Below are positions 53,013-63,033 of a DNA stretch of 64,000 bases, in pieces. A model generated the notes under the pieces. It did no database searches and was not told the DNA's origin. It worked only from the letters and a program-made list of their open reading frames with translations. The first letter of the stretch is position 1. Each line of letters begins with the position of its first letter. The position numbers and the translations under genes were made by a program. Source of the stretch: Candidatus Gastranaerophilales bacterium. GTDB lineage: Bacteria; Cyanobacteriota; Vampirovibrionia; Gastranaerophilales; Gastranaerophilaceae. The stretch lies in assembly GCA_944325155.1 (NCBI GenBank), contig CALUYY010000001.1, forward strand, positions 1-64,000, written 5' to 3'.

Positions 53013-53729
53013 TTATTCATAAACTTCCTGTATATCAATTTTATTTATTGCATGGCAGGCTTTAAATATATCATTTATCGTTCTTAAATTTTTTCTTGTT
53101 GTTACATTCAGCTTTAATAAATATTCATTATCGTTTGCAATTCTTCTTTCGATTTTTGTAATGTTTGAAAAATGTTCTTCAATCATTTTTGTAATATTAT
53201 CAATATTGTCAAGGCTGCATGAAATTGAAATTTTAACATTTCTGTATTTTTTCAAAAAGTCGGATAAAAATTTTTTTTCAAACTGCCTTATCAATATTAA
53301 AACAAATAAAGTTAACAATGTTGCAAAAAGCCCTATTGCATACATTCCGCACCCGCATGCCATACCGATTGCAGCCGCCATCCAAAGAGTTGCGGCAGTT
53401 GTAATACCTAAAATATTTGACCCCGTTCTCATAATGGTTCCGGCACCGATAAAACCGATACCGGTTATTATTTGAGCGCCTATTCTGGCAGGATCGTTCA
53501 CTCCGGAGATACCTTCCGTTATATGCATTTTAAAACCGTATATCGATAAAAGCGTAAAAACACATGCACCTGCACAAACAAGAATATGGGTTCTAAGCCC
53601 GGCTACTTTTCCCGTCAGTTCTCTTTCAATTCCAAGCATTGAGGCAAATATAATTGCCGAAATTAATCTTGCTGCGATAAGAGCGTAGAAATCCGTATTT
53701 TGCATTATACATTCGGTAATTTTTAGCAT
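53013..53729 (-). CDS. MgtC/SapB-family membrane protein
   Basis: A 238-residue protein with four to five membrane helices in the N-terminal 150 residues. The signatures are GIERELTGKVAGLRTHILV, GFIGAGTIMR and AATLWMAAAIGMACG. A cytoplasmic ACT-like domain follows (from about residue 165). Family members affect magnesium or ATP-synthase homeostasis, though the biochemical role of most is unsettled. It follows the oligopeptide permease genes by 2 bp. Confidence 0.85.
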   Translation of the reverse strand: MLKITECIMQNTDFYALIAARLISAIIFASMLGIERELTGKVAGLRTHILVCAGACVFTLLSIYGFKMHITEGISGVNDPARIGAQIITGIGFIGAGTIMRTGSNILGITTAATLWMAAAIGMACGCGMYAIGLFATLLTLFVLILIRQFEKKFLSDFLKKYRNVKISISCSLDNIDNITKMIEEHFSNITKIERRIANDNEYLLKLNVTTRKNLRTINDIFKACHAINKIDIQEVYE

Positions 53730-53731
53730 TT

Positions 53732-54799
53732 TTATGTCCTGATTTTACTTTTCGGATCGAGTATATCTCTTATTGTATCGCCTATTATGTTGTATGACAA
53801 AACCGCAATAAAAATTAAAAATCCAGGCGTCAAAAGCCAGGGGCGGTAAATTATGTTTGCAAATTCCTGCGCTTCTTTAAGCATATTCCCCCAGCTGGCG
53901 TCAGGCTGCTGAATCCCGAGCCCCAGAAAACTCAAACCCGATTCCGCCAATATAAACCCGGGAACGCTTAGTGCAATTGCAATAATAACATAGCTTGACG
54001 TTTGGGGAAGAATATGTTTTAAAATTATTCTGAAATTGCTTGCACCTATACTTTTAGCGGCTTTAACATAATCTTCGGTTTTAATTGATAAAACCATGCC
54101 CCGGACCACTCTTGCAAAACCCGCCCAGCCGATAAAAGCAAGGATAACGGTAATAAGAGCAAACCTTTGTGCGCTTGTCATATTTGAAGGAAGAATTGCA
54201 GCAAGAATTATTAAGAGATAAAACGTAGGAATTGACATAACGGCTTCAGATATTCTCATCAGTATAATATCCGTTTTTCCTCCGAAATACCCTGAAATTC
54301 CGCCATAAATTAACCCTATCGGAAATGAAATTAAAAGTGCCAGAAAACCGATGGTCAAAGAAATTCTTCCGCCGTACAATAACCTTGAAAAATTATCCCT
54401 TCCGTTTATGTCACATCCCAAAAGGTGTAATTTTCCGCCTTCGTCAATTCCAAAAAGATGAATATCGGTTTTAAAAATTCCAAAAAGTTTATATTCAAAT
54501 CCTTTTGAAAAGAAATGAAGATAATATTTTTGACTTCTGTCTTCCCTGAATTCCAAATTAAGTGTATGGGTGTTAAAGTTTCTAATCCAATTATAGGTAT
54601 AAGGTTTTGAAAATTTACCTTCGGGCGTTATCGTGTAGATATTATTCGGCGGAGAGTATGAAAGAGATCTGTCTGAATAATTTTTTTCATAAGGCGAGAT
54701 AAATGTTGCAAAAAGAATCATAAGATATAAAAAAATAAGAACAAATAATGAGATTATACTTATTTTATCTTTTTTAAATTTTTTAATCAGCTCATTCAT
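53732..54799 (-). CDS. peptide ABC transporter permease, OppC/DppC type
   Basis: A 355-residue inner membrane protein with six helices. The first helix is followed by a large periplasmic insert (residues about 40-125), and then comes the characteristic LGCDINGRDNFSRLLYGGRISL. The EAA loop is KTEDYVKAAKSIGASN. The start overlaps the stop of the OppB-type gene by one base. No ATPase or binding-protein gene is adjacent. Confidence 0.9.
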   Translation of the reverse strand: MNELIKKFKKDKISIISLFVLIFLYLMILFATFISPYEKNYSDRSLSYSPPNNIYTITPEGKFSKPYTYNWIRNFNTHTLNLEFREDRSQKYYLHFFSKGFEYKLFGIFKTDIHLFGIDEGGKLHLLGCDINGRDNFSRLLYGGRISLTIGFLALLISFPIGLIYGGISGYFGGKTDIILMRISEAVMSIPTFYLLIILAAILPSNMTSAQRFALITVILAFIGWAGFARVVRGMVLSIKTEDYVKAAKSIGASNFRIILKHILPQTSSYVIIAIALSVPGFILAESGLSFLGLGIQQPDASWGNMLKEAQEFANIIYRPWLLTPGFLIFIAVLSYNIIGDTIRDILDPKSKIRT

Positions 54800-55767
54800 C
54801 AGTTTGCCCTCACTCTGGGGTCTGTAATTCTAAGTAAAATATCGGAGATAATATTTCCGATAACAAGCATAAATGACCCGATTACAAGCCCTGCCATAAC
54901 AAGGTTTATATCCGATTTCATAACGGCTTCAAGAATTAATCTCCCGAGTCCCGGATATTGAAAAACATATTCGGTAAGCGCAGCACCCGATAACAGCCCC
55001 GCAAATTCAAACCCCAAAAGAGTAATTAAGGGGTTAATCGCATTTCTCATCGCATGTTTAAAAATTACTTTTCTTTTCGGTATTCCTTTTGCAATTGCAT
55101 ATTTAACATAGTCGGAATTTAAAACATCAAGCAAATTTGCCCTCATTTGTCTTGAAAGGCTTGCAAGAGATAACGTTACAAGAACAAAAGACGGTAAAAA
55201 AAGGTGGTGGACAATATCCGTTATTTTATGAATTAAATCCATCCTGTAAAAATTTGCGCTTGTAAGCCCGCCAATCGGAAAAAGACCCGTTTTTTGAGCA
55301 AAAATCAATAATAAAACCGCAAAGAAAAACGAAGGAATTGCCATGCCGGCACTTGATAAAAGTGTTAAAAGCCTGTCAAATGTACTTCTGTAATTAAGAG
55401 CGGCAATAACCCCCAAAGGAATCCCTATAAGCCATGTCCAGAATATAACATTAAGCGATAATAAAAGAGTATTTAAAACTCTTTCTTTAATTTTGGATGA
55501 AACGGATTCACCCGTTGTTGTCGTTCCCATATCGCCTTTTATAAAGTTTTTTGCCCAGTAAAAATATTGAACGTATACGGGTTTATCAAGCCCGAGTCTT
55601 TTTGTTTCGTATTCAATTGTTTGTTTTGAAATTGAAGGGTTAAGTCTTAATTCGGCTAAAGGATCAACGGGAGATAACCTTATTAAAAAGAAACTTATAA
55701 TCGTTACCATTATAAGTATGGGAACACTTTGTAAAATTCTTTTAAATATGTAAATCCAAATCGGCAT
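54799..55767 (-). CDS. peptide ABC transporter permease, OppB/DppB type
   Basis: A 322-residue inner membrane protein with a typical N-terminal helix (IFKRILQSVPILIMVTIIS) and six helices. RLGLDKPVYVQYFYW precedes the core, and the EAA loop is NSDYVKYAIAKGIPKRKV. With the OppC-type product it forms the channel of a peptide importer. The ATPases and the substrate-binding protein are missing from this locus. Confidence 0.9.
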   Translation of the reverse strand: MPIWIYIFKRILQSVPILIMVTIISFFLIRLSPVDPLAELRLNPSISKQTIEYETKRLGLDKPVYVQYFYWAKNFIKGDMGTTTTGESVSSKIKERVLNTLLLSLNVIFWTWLIGIPLGVIAALNYRSTFDRLLTLLSSAGMAIPSFFFAVLLLIFAQKTGLFPIGGLTSANFYRMDLIHKITDIVHHLFLPSFVLVTLSLASLSRQMRANLLDVLNSDYVKYAIAKGIPKRKVIFKHAMRNAINPLITLLGFEFAGLLSGAALTEYVFQYPGLGRLILEAVMKSDINLVMAGLVIGSFMLVIGNIISDILLRITDPRVRAN

Positions 55768-55816
55768 ATATTAATTATTCTGTTGAGGTTATTTTATTTC
55801 AATAATAAAATCGGCA

Positions 55817-57409
55817 TTATTCAAAAAGACTGTTTAATCTGTCCTGAATTTCATTGGGATCCATCTCTTTTGTAAGTGCATTTATATCAAGAGCGGCTCT
55901 GTAATATTTTGCGGCTTCAACTTTTTCGCCTTTTATTGCAAGACACCTTGCATAGTTATAGTGTGCAAGGGCATAATTCGGATCATATTCAAGTGCGGAT
56001 TTGAAACAATCCGCCGCTTTTTGAATTTGTGCCAAATCATCAAGATATATAACACCGAGATTATTATGCGCAATTGCATACGTAGGGTCATATTTAATTG
56101 ACAGCTCATATTCGCTTATGGCTTCGGTTAAATTACCGAGACCCCACAATAAAAAGCCCAAATTACAGTGGATTTTAGAATTTGCGGGCTGAAGCTCTAT
56201 TGCGCGGCGGTAAACTTTAAGTGCATTAACATAGTCTTCTTTTTCGTAAAATGCAGCGCCAAGCCCGATATATATATCCAGATTGCCCGTATCAATAACA
56301 TAAGCGGTTAAAAACGCCATAACGGCAGCTTCATCGTTTTCTATAAAATGTTGCAAAAGAAAACCTAATGTTTGCGCTATTTCAGGCGCTTTATCGTGTT
56401 TCGGATTTAATAAAATAGCACTTTGATAGTGTGAAACCGCTTTATTATGTTCCCCTTTCATAAAATAGAGGTTTGCAATCTGGCTGTGAAGTATGGGGTT
56501 GTTGGGGTGGATAGTTATGAATTTTTTATACGTTTCAATTGCAGACTCGTATTCTCCCATTTCTTCATAAGCCTGAACAAGCCCGACATATGCGGGAAGG
56601 TACAATGAATCAATCCATCTTGCCATTTTATATTCAATTATTGCTTCTTCATGGCGGCCCAAAATTCTGTATACATCCCCTAAAAGACAATACAGAGTCG
56701 TAAACCCCGGCATTTTATCAATGGCATCTGAATAATATTTAACGGCATCAAGATAATGTCTTTGTCTTGCTGCTTTTGCGGCAAGATAAAGTTCTTTTGA
56801 AATTCCTATAATTTTGAATTTTTTTGCAACGTCTTTTTTTGCCTCCGAATCAAACGGCAATGTCAAATAAGACATTATAAGTTCAACAATGCTTTTCCAT
56901 TTGGAATTTTGGTTTGAAAAAAATGCAATTCTTAACAGCCTGTGTTTAAGATAATGTATTCTTGAAGTATTTAAAAAGGCGGATTTGAGGGCTTTGTCCG
57001 CTTCATCCAGTGCGTCCGCATAGCGTTCTTTCTTTTTATAGCAATTTGCAATCATAAAATAGCACTGAGATTTATTTGCGTTATTTTTAAGCGCCATTTC
57101 AAAATAATTTAATGCTCTGTCAAGTTCTCCTTTATGAAAAAAAGCAAACCCGATTTTATAATAAACTTCGCCGTTATCAAGAAGCGTTTCGCAGGCTTTT
57201 TGATATTGAATAATTGCTTCATCTATATATTGTTTTGCCTGATAAACATCCAAATGCCAATCCATGTAAAGATCGCCCAGTCTGATGTTTAATTCGGGGT
57301 TTGAAGGTTCCTGCAATAAAACAGACTGGCAATATTCGATTGCTTTTTGAATTTCGCCTTTATGTTTCAGTTTATCAATTTTTTTGTTTATCTCTTTTAA
57401 GTTTGCCAA
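55817..57409 (-). CDS. tetratricopeptide-repeat protein
   Basis: A 530-residue soluble protein made almost entirely of TPR units, for example GDLYMDWHLDVYQAKQYI, YKIGFAFFHKGELDRALNYF and GNLTEAISEYELSIKYDP. TPR arrays are protein-binding scaffolds and the partner is unknown. Translation starts at TTG (57409), eight bases after GAGGAAG, which is the only good Shine-Dalgarno. It lies 68 bp behind the M16 pair on the same strand. Confidence 0.85.
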   Translation of the reverse strand: MANLKEINKKIDKLKHKGEIQKAIEYCQSVLLQEPSNPELNIRLGDLYMDWHLDVYQAKQYIDEAIIQYQKACETLLDNGEVYYKIGFAFFHKGELDRALNYFEMALKNNANKSQCYFMIANCYKKKERYADALDEADKALKSAFLNTSRIHYLKHRLLRIAFFSNQNSKWKSIVELIMSYLTLPFDSEAKKDVAKKFKIIGISKELYLAAKAARQRHYLDAVKYYSDAIDKMPGFTTLYCLLGDVYRILGRHEEAIIEYKMARWIDSLYLPAYVGLVQAYEEMGEYESAIETYKKFITIHPNNPILHSQIANLYFMKGEHNKAVSHYQSAILLNPKHDKAPEIAQTLGFLLQHFIENDEAAVMAFLTAYVIDTGNLDIYIGLGAAFYEKEDYVNALKVYRRAIELQPANSKIHCNLGFLLWGLGNLTEAISEYELSIKYDPTYAIAHNNLGVIYLDDLAQIQKAADCFKSALEYDPNYALAHYNYARCLAIKGEKVEAAKYYRAALDINALTKEMDPNEIQDRLNSLFE

Positions 57410-57477
57410 AACAATATCTTCCTCATTTTTTAAGATTTTACTTTATTGATTTTATTAATGCAAATAACTTAATTATC

Positions 57478-58704
57478 TTAAAAATTCAAATATTCATCCG
57501 GTGCCAAAACAACCGTAACAGGGTCTTTTAAAAGGTATTTTTCCGTACATTCGATTATATCATCCCTTGTTACCTTTTTAATTTCATCTAAAATAACAGT
57601 ATGAAAATCAAAACCCAAATTCATAATCCAATTCCAGCCGTTAGCGCCTGCAATTTGAGAATTGGTCTGCGTATAGAAATATTTAAATTTTCCTATATAA
57701 TTTTCAATTGCACCTTGAAGTTCATCTTTACGGGGCGGCTCTTTAATCAGCCTTTCAATTTCATATCTGAACCCTTCAAGCGACTTTTTAATATTGGTTG
57801 GTTCCGTTCCTATATAAAGCATAATAAGGCTTCCGTGCTTCATTGTTTTATATGAGCTTCTGACTGTATATGCAAGCCCTTTTTTATCTCTTAATTCCAC
57901 AAATAATCTCGAAGATAAGCCGCTTGCCCCTAAAACATTATTTAAAACGCAAAGCTTGGGGTAATCTTTAGAATATATGCCCTCTGTTATAAAGCCTTGA
58001 AAAATTTGAGCCTGTTTTGCGTCATTTTTGGCAATTTTTACGATATTCGGTTCATATGTTATTATTTCATCGTTTATTTGATTAATTTGAGATGAATTTT
58101 TCATTGAGTTTAATTTGGATACAACTTTATTGATAAACTCGTTTTCGTTTTGCATATCCGCCGCAATTGAGATAATTTTTCTTCCCGAAAGAAGATTATT
58201 ATGATAATTTATAACATCTTCCTTTTTCATATTATCAACGGTTTCAAGGAGTTTTGTATTTGTGAGCGAATATTTATGATTTTTAAAAATTTCTCTGTAG
58301 AAAGCGTCAGATGCCTTTGTTACGGGTGAATCAAGCGAACTTATCGTATCGCCTTTAAATTTATATACTTCTTTTTCAAAAGAATTAAAGGTTGAATTTA
58401 ATAAAATATCATTTACGGTATCAAGCGCAAAATCAATATCTTCCATAAGGCATACGATTGAAATTTTGAGAAAATCAAGTCTTGAATCTATGCTTACTTC
58501 AATTCCCAGATTTTCAAGTTCCGATGCAATTTGCTCCGCCGTTTTTGTTTTTGTACCCTGAAGAAGCAAATTGCCTTCCAAAATATGCACGCCTTCATAA
58601 GGAAAGGGTTTATCCGTTTCAAAATAAAGATATATTGCACACCTTGGTGTATCTTTTATATTTTCATAAACAACATTGGTATTATTAATTTCAAGATATT
58701 TCAT
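57478..58704 (-). CDS. M16-family peptidase-like protein, non-catalytic partner
   Basis: A 408-residue M16-fold protein without the HxxEH zinc site. It retains the C-terminal-domain signature ELRDKKGLAYTVRSSYKT, as in the non-catalytic subunits of two-gene M16 proteases. Its start overlaps the stop of the catalytic gene by one base (TAATG), so the two subunits are translationally coupled and probably form a heterodimer. Confidence 0.85.
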   Translation of the reverse strand: MKYLEINNTNVVYENIKDTPRCAIYLYFETDKPFPYEGVHILEGNLLLQGTKTKTAEQIASELENLGIEVSIDSRLDFLKISIVCLMEDIDFALDTVNDILLNSTFNSFEKEVYKFKGDTISSLDSPVTKASDAFYREIFKNHKYSLTNTKLLETVDNMKKEDVINYHNNLLSGRKIISIAADMQNENEFINKVVSKLNSMKNSSQINQINDEIITYEPNIVKIAKNDAKQAQIFQGFITEGIYSKDYPKLCVLNNVLGASGLSSRLFVELRDKKGLAYTVRSSYKTMKHGSLIMLYIGTEPTNIKKSLEGFRYEIERLIKEPPRKDELQGAIENYIGKFKYFYTQTNSQIAGANGWNWIMNLGFDFHTVILDEIKKVTRDDIIECTEKYLLKDPVTVVLAPDEYLNF

Positions 58705-60044
58705 TATTTTTGCTCCTTGTCGGGGGTTAAAATACTGATTGAAGCGTATTCTTTTCTTAAATACTTGTCTGCAATTTCTTCTAAATATTTGCAGTCTATT
58801 TCATCAAGCATTTTAAGATAATTGTTTGCAAGATGAAGATTGTTAAACACAATCATAAATTCGCCTATGGTTTCGCCGATTGAAGACACGGTTTCCGCTT
58901 CCTGTGCAAATGAAATTTTTGCAAATTTTTTCGCTTTTTTAAGTTCATCCTCGCTAATATCGGATAAATTGTCCAGTTCTTTTTTAATATCATCTATTAC
59001 TTTATCTTTATATTCGGGGTCAAAATTTATATCAATCATAAAATTATCCCCGTCTTTAAATTGATAGTGCGCTGCCTGAACCTCACATACATAAGGTTTT
59101 TCGACATTTTCAATTAAACTTCTGTTTAATCTTGAACTTTTGCCGTCACCTAAAATCGTTGTTATTAAATCAAGTGCTATTGTTTCTTTTAAGTTTTCGG
59201 GCTTATCGGCCAAAAATCCGAACATCATGAAGCCCGATTGGATATGCGCCGTGTTTTCGATTGTTTTCGGAGTTTTTATTCTTGTTTCTTTAATTCTTTC
59301 ATCCGGTGTAAGTTTTGTAAAATCATCAAATTTTTGGAATTTAAATTCTTTTTGCACAAGCTTTATAACATTATCATCATCAAAATCGCCGACAATAACC
59401 GTTACCATATTATCGGGTGTATAGAAAGATTTATAATATCTCATAATTTCATCTCTTGAAATTGATGAAATTATTTCTTTTGTACCTATGACATCTCTTT
59501 TATACGGATGTTTTTCATACATTGAATCATTTAGAACGTTATAAACTTTTCTCCAATTTCTGTCCTGCCCCATTCGGATTTCTTCAATTACGACACATCT
59601 TTCTCTTTTATCATCCGGATAGCCTTTGTTTACATCAAAAGGCGTTCCGATTTCAACATCGGGAAATATCGGGTCAATCATCATATCGGCATGCATATGA
59701 AGCGCAAGTTCAAAATGTTCATAAGGTATTGTTACGTAATAAAACGTATAGTCTTTCCAGGTGGCAGCATTTATTATTCCGCCGTTTCTCTCCATTTTTC
59801 TGTCAAATTCACCCGCAGCGTATTTATGCGTTCCTTTAAACATTAAATGTTCAACAAAATGGGATACGCCGTTATTATGGTTATTTTCATTAACGGATCC
59901 GGTATTTACCCATGTGCTTATATTTACCATGGTGCTTTTTTTGTGTGCCAAAACAAGTCTGTGTCCCGTTTCAAACGTAACAATTTTAACGGGCTTCGTT
60001 AAATAGGGATATTTGATTTCTTCCCGGTTTATAATTTTACTCAT
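58704..60044 (-). CDS. M16-family zinc peptidase, catalytic partner
   Basis: A 446-residue protein with the inverted zinc motif H62-F-V-E65-H66, followed about 75 residues later by the third zinc ligand in the E-x6-E segment (VVIEEIRMGQD). This is the processing-peptidase/PqqL-like form, cytoplasmic by sequence. Its start overlaps the aroH stop by 8 bp. With the next gene it makes a complete protease pair. Confidence 0.9.
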   Translation of the reverse strand: MSKIINREEIKYPYLTKPVKIVTFETGHRLVLAHKKSTMVNISTWVNTGSVNENNHNNGVSHFVEHLMFKGTHKYAAGEFDRKMERNGGIINAATWKDYTFYYVTIPYEHFELALHMHADMMIDPIFPDVEIGTPFDVNKGYPDDKRERCVVIEEIRMGQDRNWRKVYNVLNDSMYEKHPYKRDVIGTKEIISSISRDEIMRYYKSFYTPDNMVTVIVGDFDDDNVIKLVQKEFKFQKFDDFTKLTPDERIKETRIKTPKTIENTAHIQSGFMMFGFLADKPENLKETIALDLITTILGDGKSSRLNRSLIENVEKPYVCEVQAAHYQFKDGDNFMIDINFDPEYKDKVIDDIKKELDNLSDISEDELKKAKKFAKISFAQEAETVSSIGETIGEFMIVFNNLHLANNYLKMLDEIDCKYLEEIADKYLRKEYASISILTPDKEQK

Positions 60045-60411
60045 TTGTTGTATATAAGTCCTTTCTTAAAGCTTTTGCGCCTTTAAGGTAGCAATGTATT
60101 ATTTCACTTTGGGTTTTATCCGTGTTCACAACGACAAGCACCCTTAAACATAAAGGCATTTGCCCTATAACTTCCATTTCTCTGTAACACATCATTGGAA
60201 CGGAATCAAAATGAAGCTCCTGCCTTGCGTATTTAGCTGGAAAATCGGCATTAATGTCGTTTGTAACCGTAAAAATTACAAAAGCAATATCTTGCAATTT
60301 TATATTATTGTCTTTTATTATATTTGACAATAATTCAACCGTTGCGGTTTTAATTTCTTCTTTTGTATTGTTTTGAAGGGTTGTTGCCCCTCTTATTCCT
60401 CTTGTTTGCAT
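60037..60411 (-). CDS. aroH: chorismate mutase, AroH type
   Basis: A 124-residue trimeric-type chorismate mutase converting chorismate to prephenate. Family landmarks are RGIRGATT at the start, FTVTNDINADFPAKYARQ and the C-terminal RVLVVVN. The gene overlaps fmt upstream by 19 bp and the M16 gene downstream by 8 bp, so it is embedded in the def-fmt operon. Confidence 0.9.
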   Translation of the reverse strand: MQTRGIRGATTLQNNTKEEIKTATVELLSNIIKDNNIKLQDIAFVIFTVTNDINADFPAKYARQELHFDSVPMMCYREMEVIGQMPLCLRVLVVVNTDKTQSEIIHCYLKGAKALRKDLYTTNE

Positions 60412-61352
60412 AAAATTTTATCTCCGGCTTTAATTTTTGAACCGAGGCTCCAGTCGTATGCATTCATAATTCCTTTGCCTTCCGGTTTAACTTTTTTAAT
60501 CAAGATTGCATTATTTTTGCATTTAATTAAAATTCCGTCTTTATTTACCTCTATAACTTCCCCGGGAGGGAGAGCGGCGTTATTTTCAATAACTTTAGTT
60601 TCAAGAACTTTTACGATTTTTCCGTTAAAGAAAAAATGATTAGTGTTAATTTCGCACATTGCACGGACTTTATTGTGTACCATAATTGCGCTTGTATCAA
60701 ACATTATATCTTTATCGGATTTTTTCAGCTTCTTTGTAAATGTTGCAAGTGAAGAATTTTGTTTAACGGGCGAAATTTTTCCTTCATATAAACCCAAAAG
60801 TGTTTTTTTAATTAAATCGGGCGACAATTTTGAAATTTTGTCCGTAAGGGTTGCAAAATTATCATCATCATTAAGTTCAATGTCTTTTGTAAGACAAATA
60901 TCCCCCGCATCTAATTCCAAAACGGTTATCATCGTTGTAATACCCGTTTTTTTATCTCCGTTTAAAAGACATTCGCAAATCGGATTTGCACCCCTGTATT
61001 TAGGAAGAAGGCTTGCATGGAGATTAATTGTTTGAAATTTAGGAATTTCAAGAACTTCATTGCTTAAAATTTGTCCATAGGCAAATGTTACAAAAAAGTC
61101 AGGTTTTAGAGCCTTTAATTCATCTATTGTTTCTTTGTTTTTTGAAATTTTTTCGGGTTCAAAAATCTTGATATTATTTTTAATCGCCTCTTGTTTGATT
61201 TTTGAATCTTTAATTTTTTTTCCTCTGTCAGAGGGTTTCGGGGGTTGTGTTACAAGGGCTTTTACAATAAAATTTTCATCATTTATTAAGGACAAAAAAG
61301 AATTTATTGCAATATCGGGAGTTGCAAAAAAAACAACGGAAATTTTATTCAT
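60393..61352 (-). CDS. fmt: methionyl-tRNA formyltransferase
   Basis: A 319-residue enzyme that formylates initiator Met-tRNA. I start at ATG 61352 (MNKISVVFFATPDIA), where the family begins; the open frame upstream overlaps the deformylase. Motifs are QPPKPSDRGKK, NLHASLLPKYRGANPI and ITTMITVLELDAGDI. It overlaps the def stop by 8 bp, the usual def-fmt coupling. Confidence 0.95.
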   Translation of the reverse strand: MNKISVVFFATPDIAINSFLSLINDENFIVKALVTQPPKPSDRGKKIKDSKIKQEAIKNNIKIFEPEKISKNKETIDELKALKPDFFVTFAYGQILSNEVLEIPKFQTINLHASLLPKYRGANPICECLLNGDKKTGITTMITVLELDAGDICLTKDIELNDDDNFATLTDKISKLSPDLIKKTLLGLYEGKISPVKQNSSLATFTKKLKKSDKDIMFDTSAIMVHNKVRAMCEINTNHFFFNGKIVKVLETKVIENNAALPPGEVIEVNKDGILIKCKNNAILIKKVKPEGKGIMNAYDWSLGSKIKAGDKILCKQEE

Positions 61353-61932
61353 TATTTTGCGCCTTGTCCTCTGAATGAATAAGCAGCTCTTCAATTTCTT
61401 TTTCTTCAAGAAGCTTATCTTTTTGAACGGTAGGGAGATTATTTTCTTCCAATACTTTTATCGCTTCAAAAATGTTTCTTGAATGGTCAATAAAAAGTAT
61501 TCCTTCAAGGTGGTCAAATTCATGCTGAATGCACCTTGACAATAAAGAACCGTCTTTTGCTTCAATTACAAAGGGCTTGCCGTGGATATCAAGAGCTTTT
61601 ATTTTAACGTATGAATATCTTCTGACATCAACAAAAGCATTGGGGAAACTCAAGCACCCCTCTTTTTCATGGGATGCGCCCTCTTTTTTAATGATTTTGG
61701 GATTAATAAAAACAATGGGGTTATACGGTTCATTATCAAGCGAAACATCTATAACAAACATTCTTATATTTTCGCCGACCTGCGGTGCAGCCAAACCGAC
61801 GCCGTTATTGGCGTACATTGTATCTATCATATTTTCGGCAAGAATTTTAATTTTTTTTGAAATTTTAGAAATTTCTTTTGATTTTTGCCTTAAAGATTCG
61901 TTTCCGTATTGAACTATTTTTAAAATTGCCAT
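61345..61932 (-). CDS. def: peptide deformylase
   Basis: A 195-residue metalloenzyme that removes formyl groups from new proteins. All three motifs are intact: GVGLAAPQ (44-51), EGCLSFP with metal ligand C93, and QHEFDH with H137, E138 and H141. A 25-residue C-terminal tail is longer than minimal. It is the first gene of the def-fmt-aroH-M16-M16 operon. Confidence 0.97.
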   Translation of the reverse strand: MAILKIVQYGNESLRQKSKEISKISKKIKILAENMIDTMYANNGVGLAAPQVGENIRMFVIDVSLDNEPYNPIVFINPKIIKKEGASHEKEGCLSFPNAFVDVRRYSYVKIKALDIHGKPFVIEAKDGSLLSRCIQHEFDHLEGILFIDHSRNIFEAIKVLEENNLPTVQKDKLLEEKEIEELLIHSEDKAQNNE

Positions 61933-61971
61933 ATATAAATTATAGCAAACGGAACGAAAACGGGCAATTTT

Positions 61972-63018
61972 TTATAAAATTGCTTTTAACATAACGGCAA
62001 CACCTAATTGCTGGTCGACATAACCGGGGTCAAAAACGCCGTCGGCAACATATTTACCGGATGTATAATTTGTTGTACCCGCCCAAACATACGGCGAAGG
62101 AAGCCCTTTATTTTTATACCCGAGACCGTTATATCTTTCCGCAAAATCATACCAAGTGTTGATATTATTTAAATCAATGTTTCCGTAGCCGCCGGACAGC
62201 GCATCAACAGCAGAAGCTTCCCAGCTTGAATACCCTGACAGTGAGCCGCCGTCATGCAATCTTCTGTTAAAATTACCGCTTGCTTCTCTCCAGTGAATTG
62301 CGGCAATAAGTTCGGCGGGAACTCCGGTTTGTGAAGCAACGGATTGATACCTGCTTTTATTTTGTGCCCAGTGACTTTTAAACATTTGAAGCTCGCTTTG
62401 TTGTCTTGAAGATAATTTTTCGGAGAAATTATATGAAAAGTTTCCGTAATTTGTGCTGCCGTTTGAAGCGGATAAATTCATAACCTGTCCCGTGCCGTTT
62501 GCCGCATTTTGATTTGCCGCTCTTTGTGCGGCTGCAAGCTCTTGCTGTTTTATTCTTGTAATCTGCATTTCCATATTAGTCATTAACGACAATACCTGTC
62601 CTCTGAGGTTTGATATTTGATTGTTTACATTTTGTATGTTTGATGTTACCTGTTCAGCTTCGGACGCGTCTTCGACTTTAGAATAATCCGACAACAAAAG
62701 ATGTCTTTGTTCTTCAAGATTTTCTATTTGTTTTTCCAAGACCTGAATTTGTTTCCAATATTCTTCTTCAACTTCTTCAACGGTCTTTGTGCCTGATGTT
62801 GCAGTGTTGGCTGTCGTTTGGGCAGTGTTATTTGTATTTGAATTTGTGTCGTCAATATCTTCAATAAACGTCTGCAGTTCGTTTTCGGTTATTGTTTTAT
62901 CATTGTTTTTATCAAGCATTTTTAAATATTGTTCATTTGTAATGCCCGCTTCTTTCAGGGCATTATACATATTTTTGCCTTCTATTTTATAGTTTCCTAT
63001 TTTAAAATTTTCGCCCAT
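61972..63018 (-). CDS. modular EF-hand protein with lysozyme-like C-terminus
   Basis: A 348-residue leaderless protein. The N-terminal module matches the 36-38 kb pair in register (FKIGNYKI, EF-hand loop 36-47, DKNNDKTITENE). A helical hairpin carries NQISNLRGQVLSLMTNMEMQ. The C-terminal domain (from about residue 205) resembles a phage-type lysozyme family: AELIAAIHWREASGNFNRRL with a likely catalytic Glu, then WYDFAERYNGLGYKNKG and VDQQLGVAVML. It would cleave the glycan strand rather than the peptide. It lies 15 bp behind the next gene in an operon. Confidence 0.8.
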   Translation of the reverse strand: MGENFKIGNYKIEGKNMYNALKEAGITNEQYLKMLDKNNDKTITENELQTFIEDIDDTNSNTNNTAQTTANTATSGTKTVEEVEEEYWKQIQVLEKQIENLEEQRHLLLSDYSKVEDASEAEQVTSNIQNVNNQISNLRGQVLSLMTNMEMQITRIKQQELAAAQRAANQNAANGTGQVMNLSASNGSTNYGNFSYNFSEKLSSRQQSELQMFKSHWAQNKSRYQSVASQTGVPAELIAAIHWREASGNFNRRLHDGGSLSGYSSWEASAVDALSGGYGNIDLNNINTWYDFAERYNGLGYKNKGLPSPYVWAGTTNYTSGKYVADGVFDPGYVDQQLGVAVMLKAIL

Positions 63019-63033
63019 AATTTGTTCCTTTAG

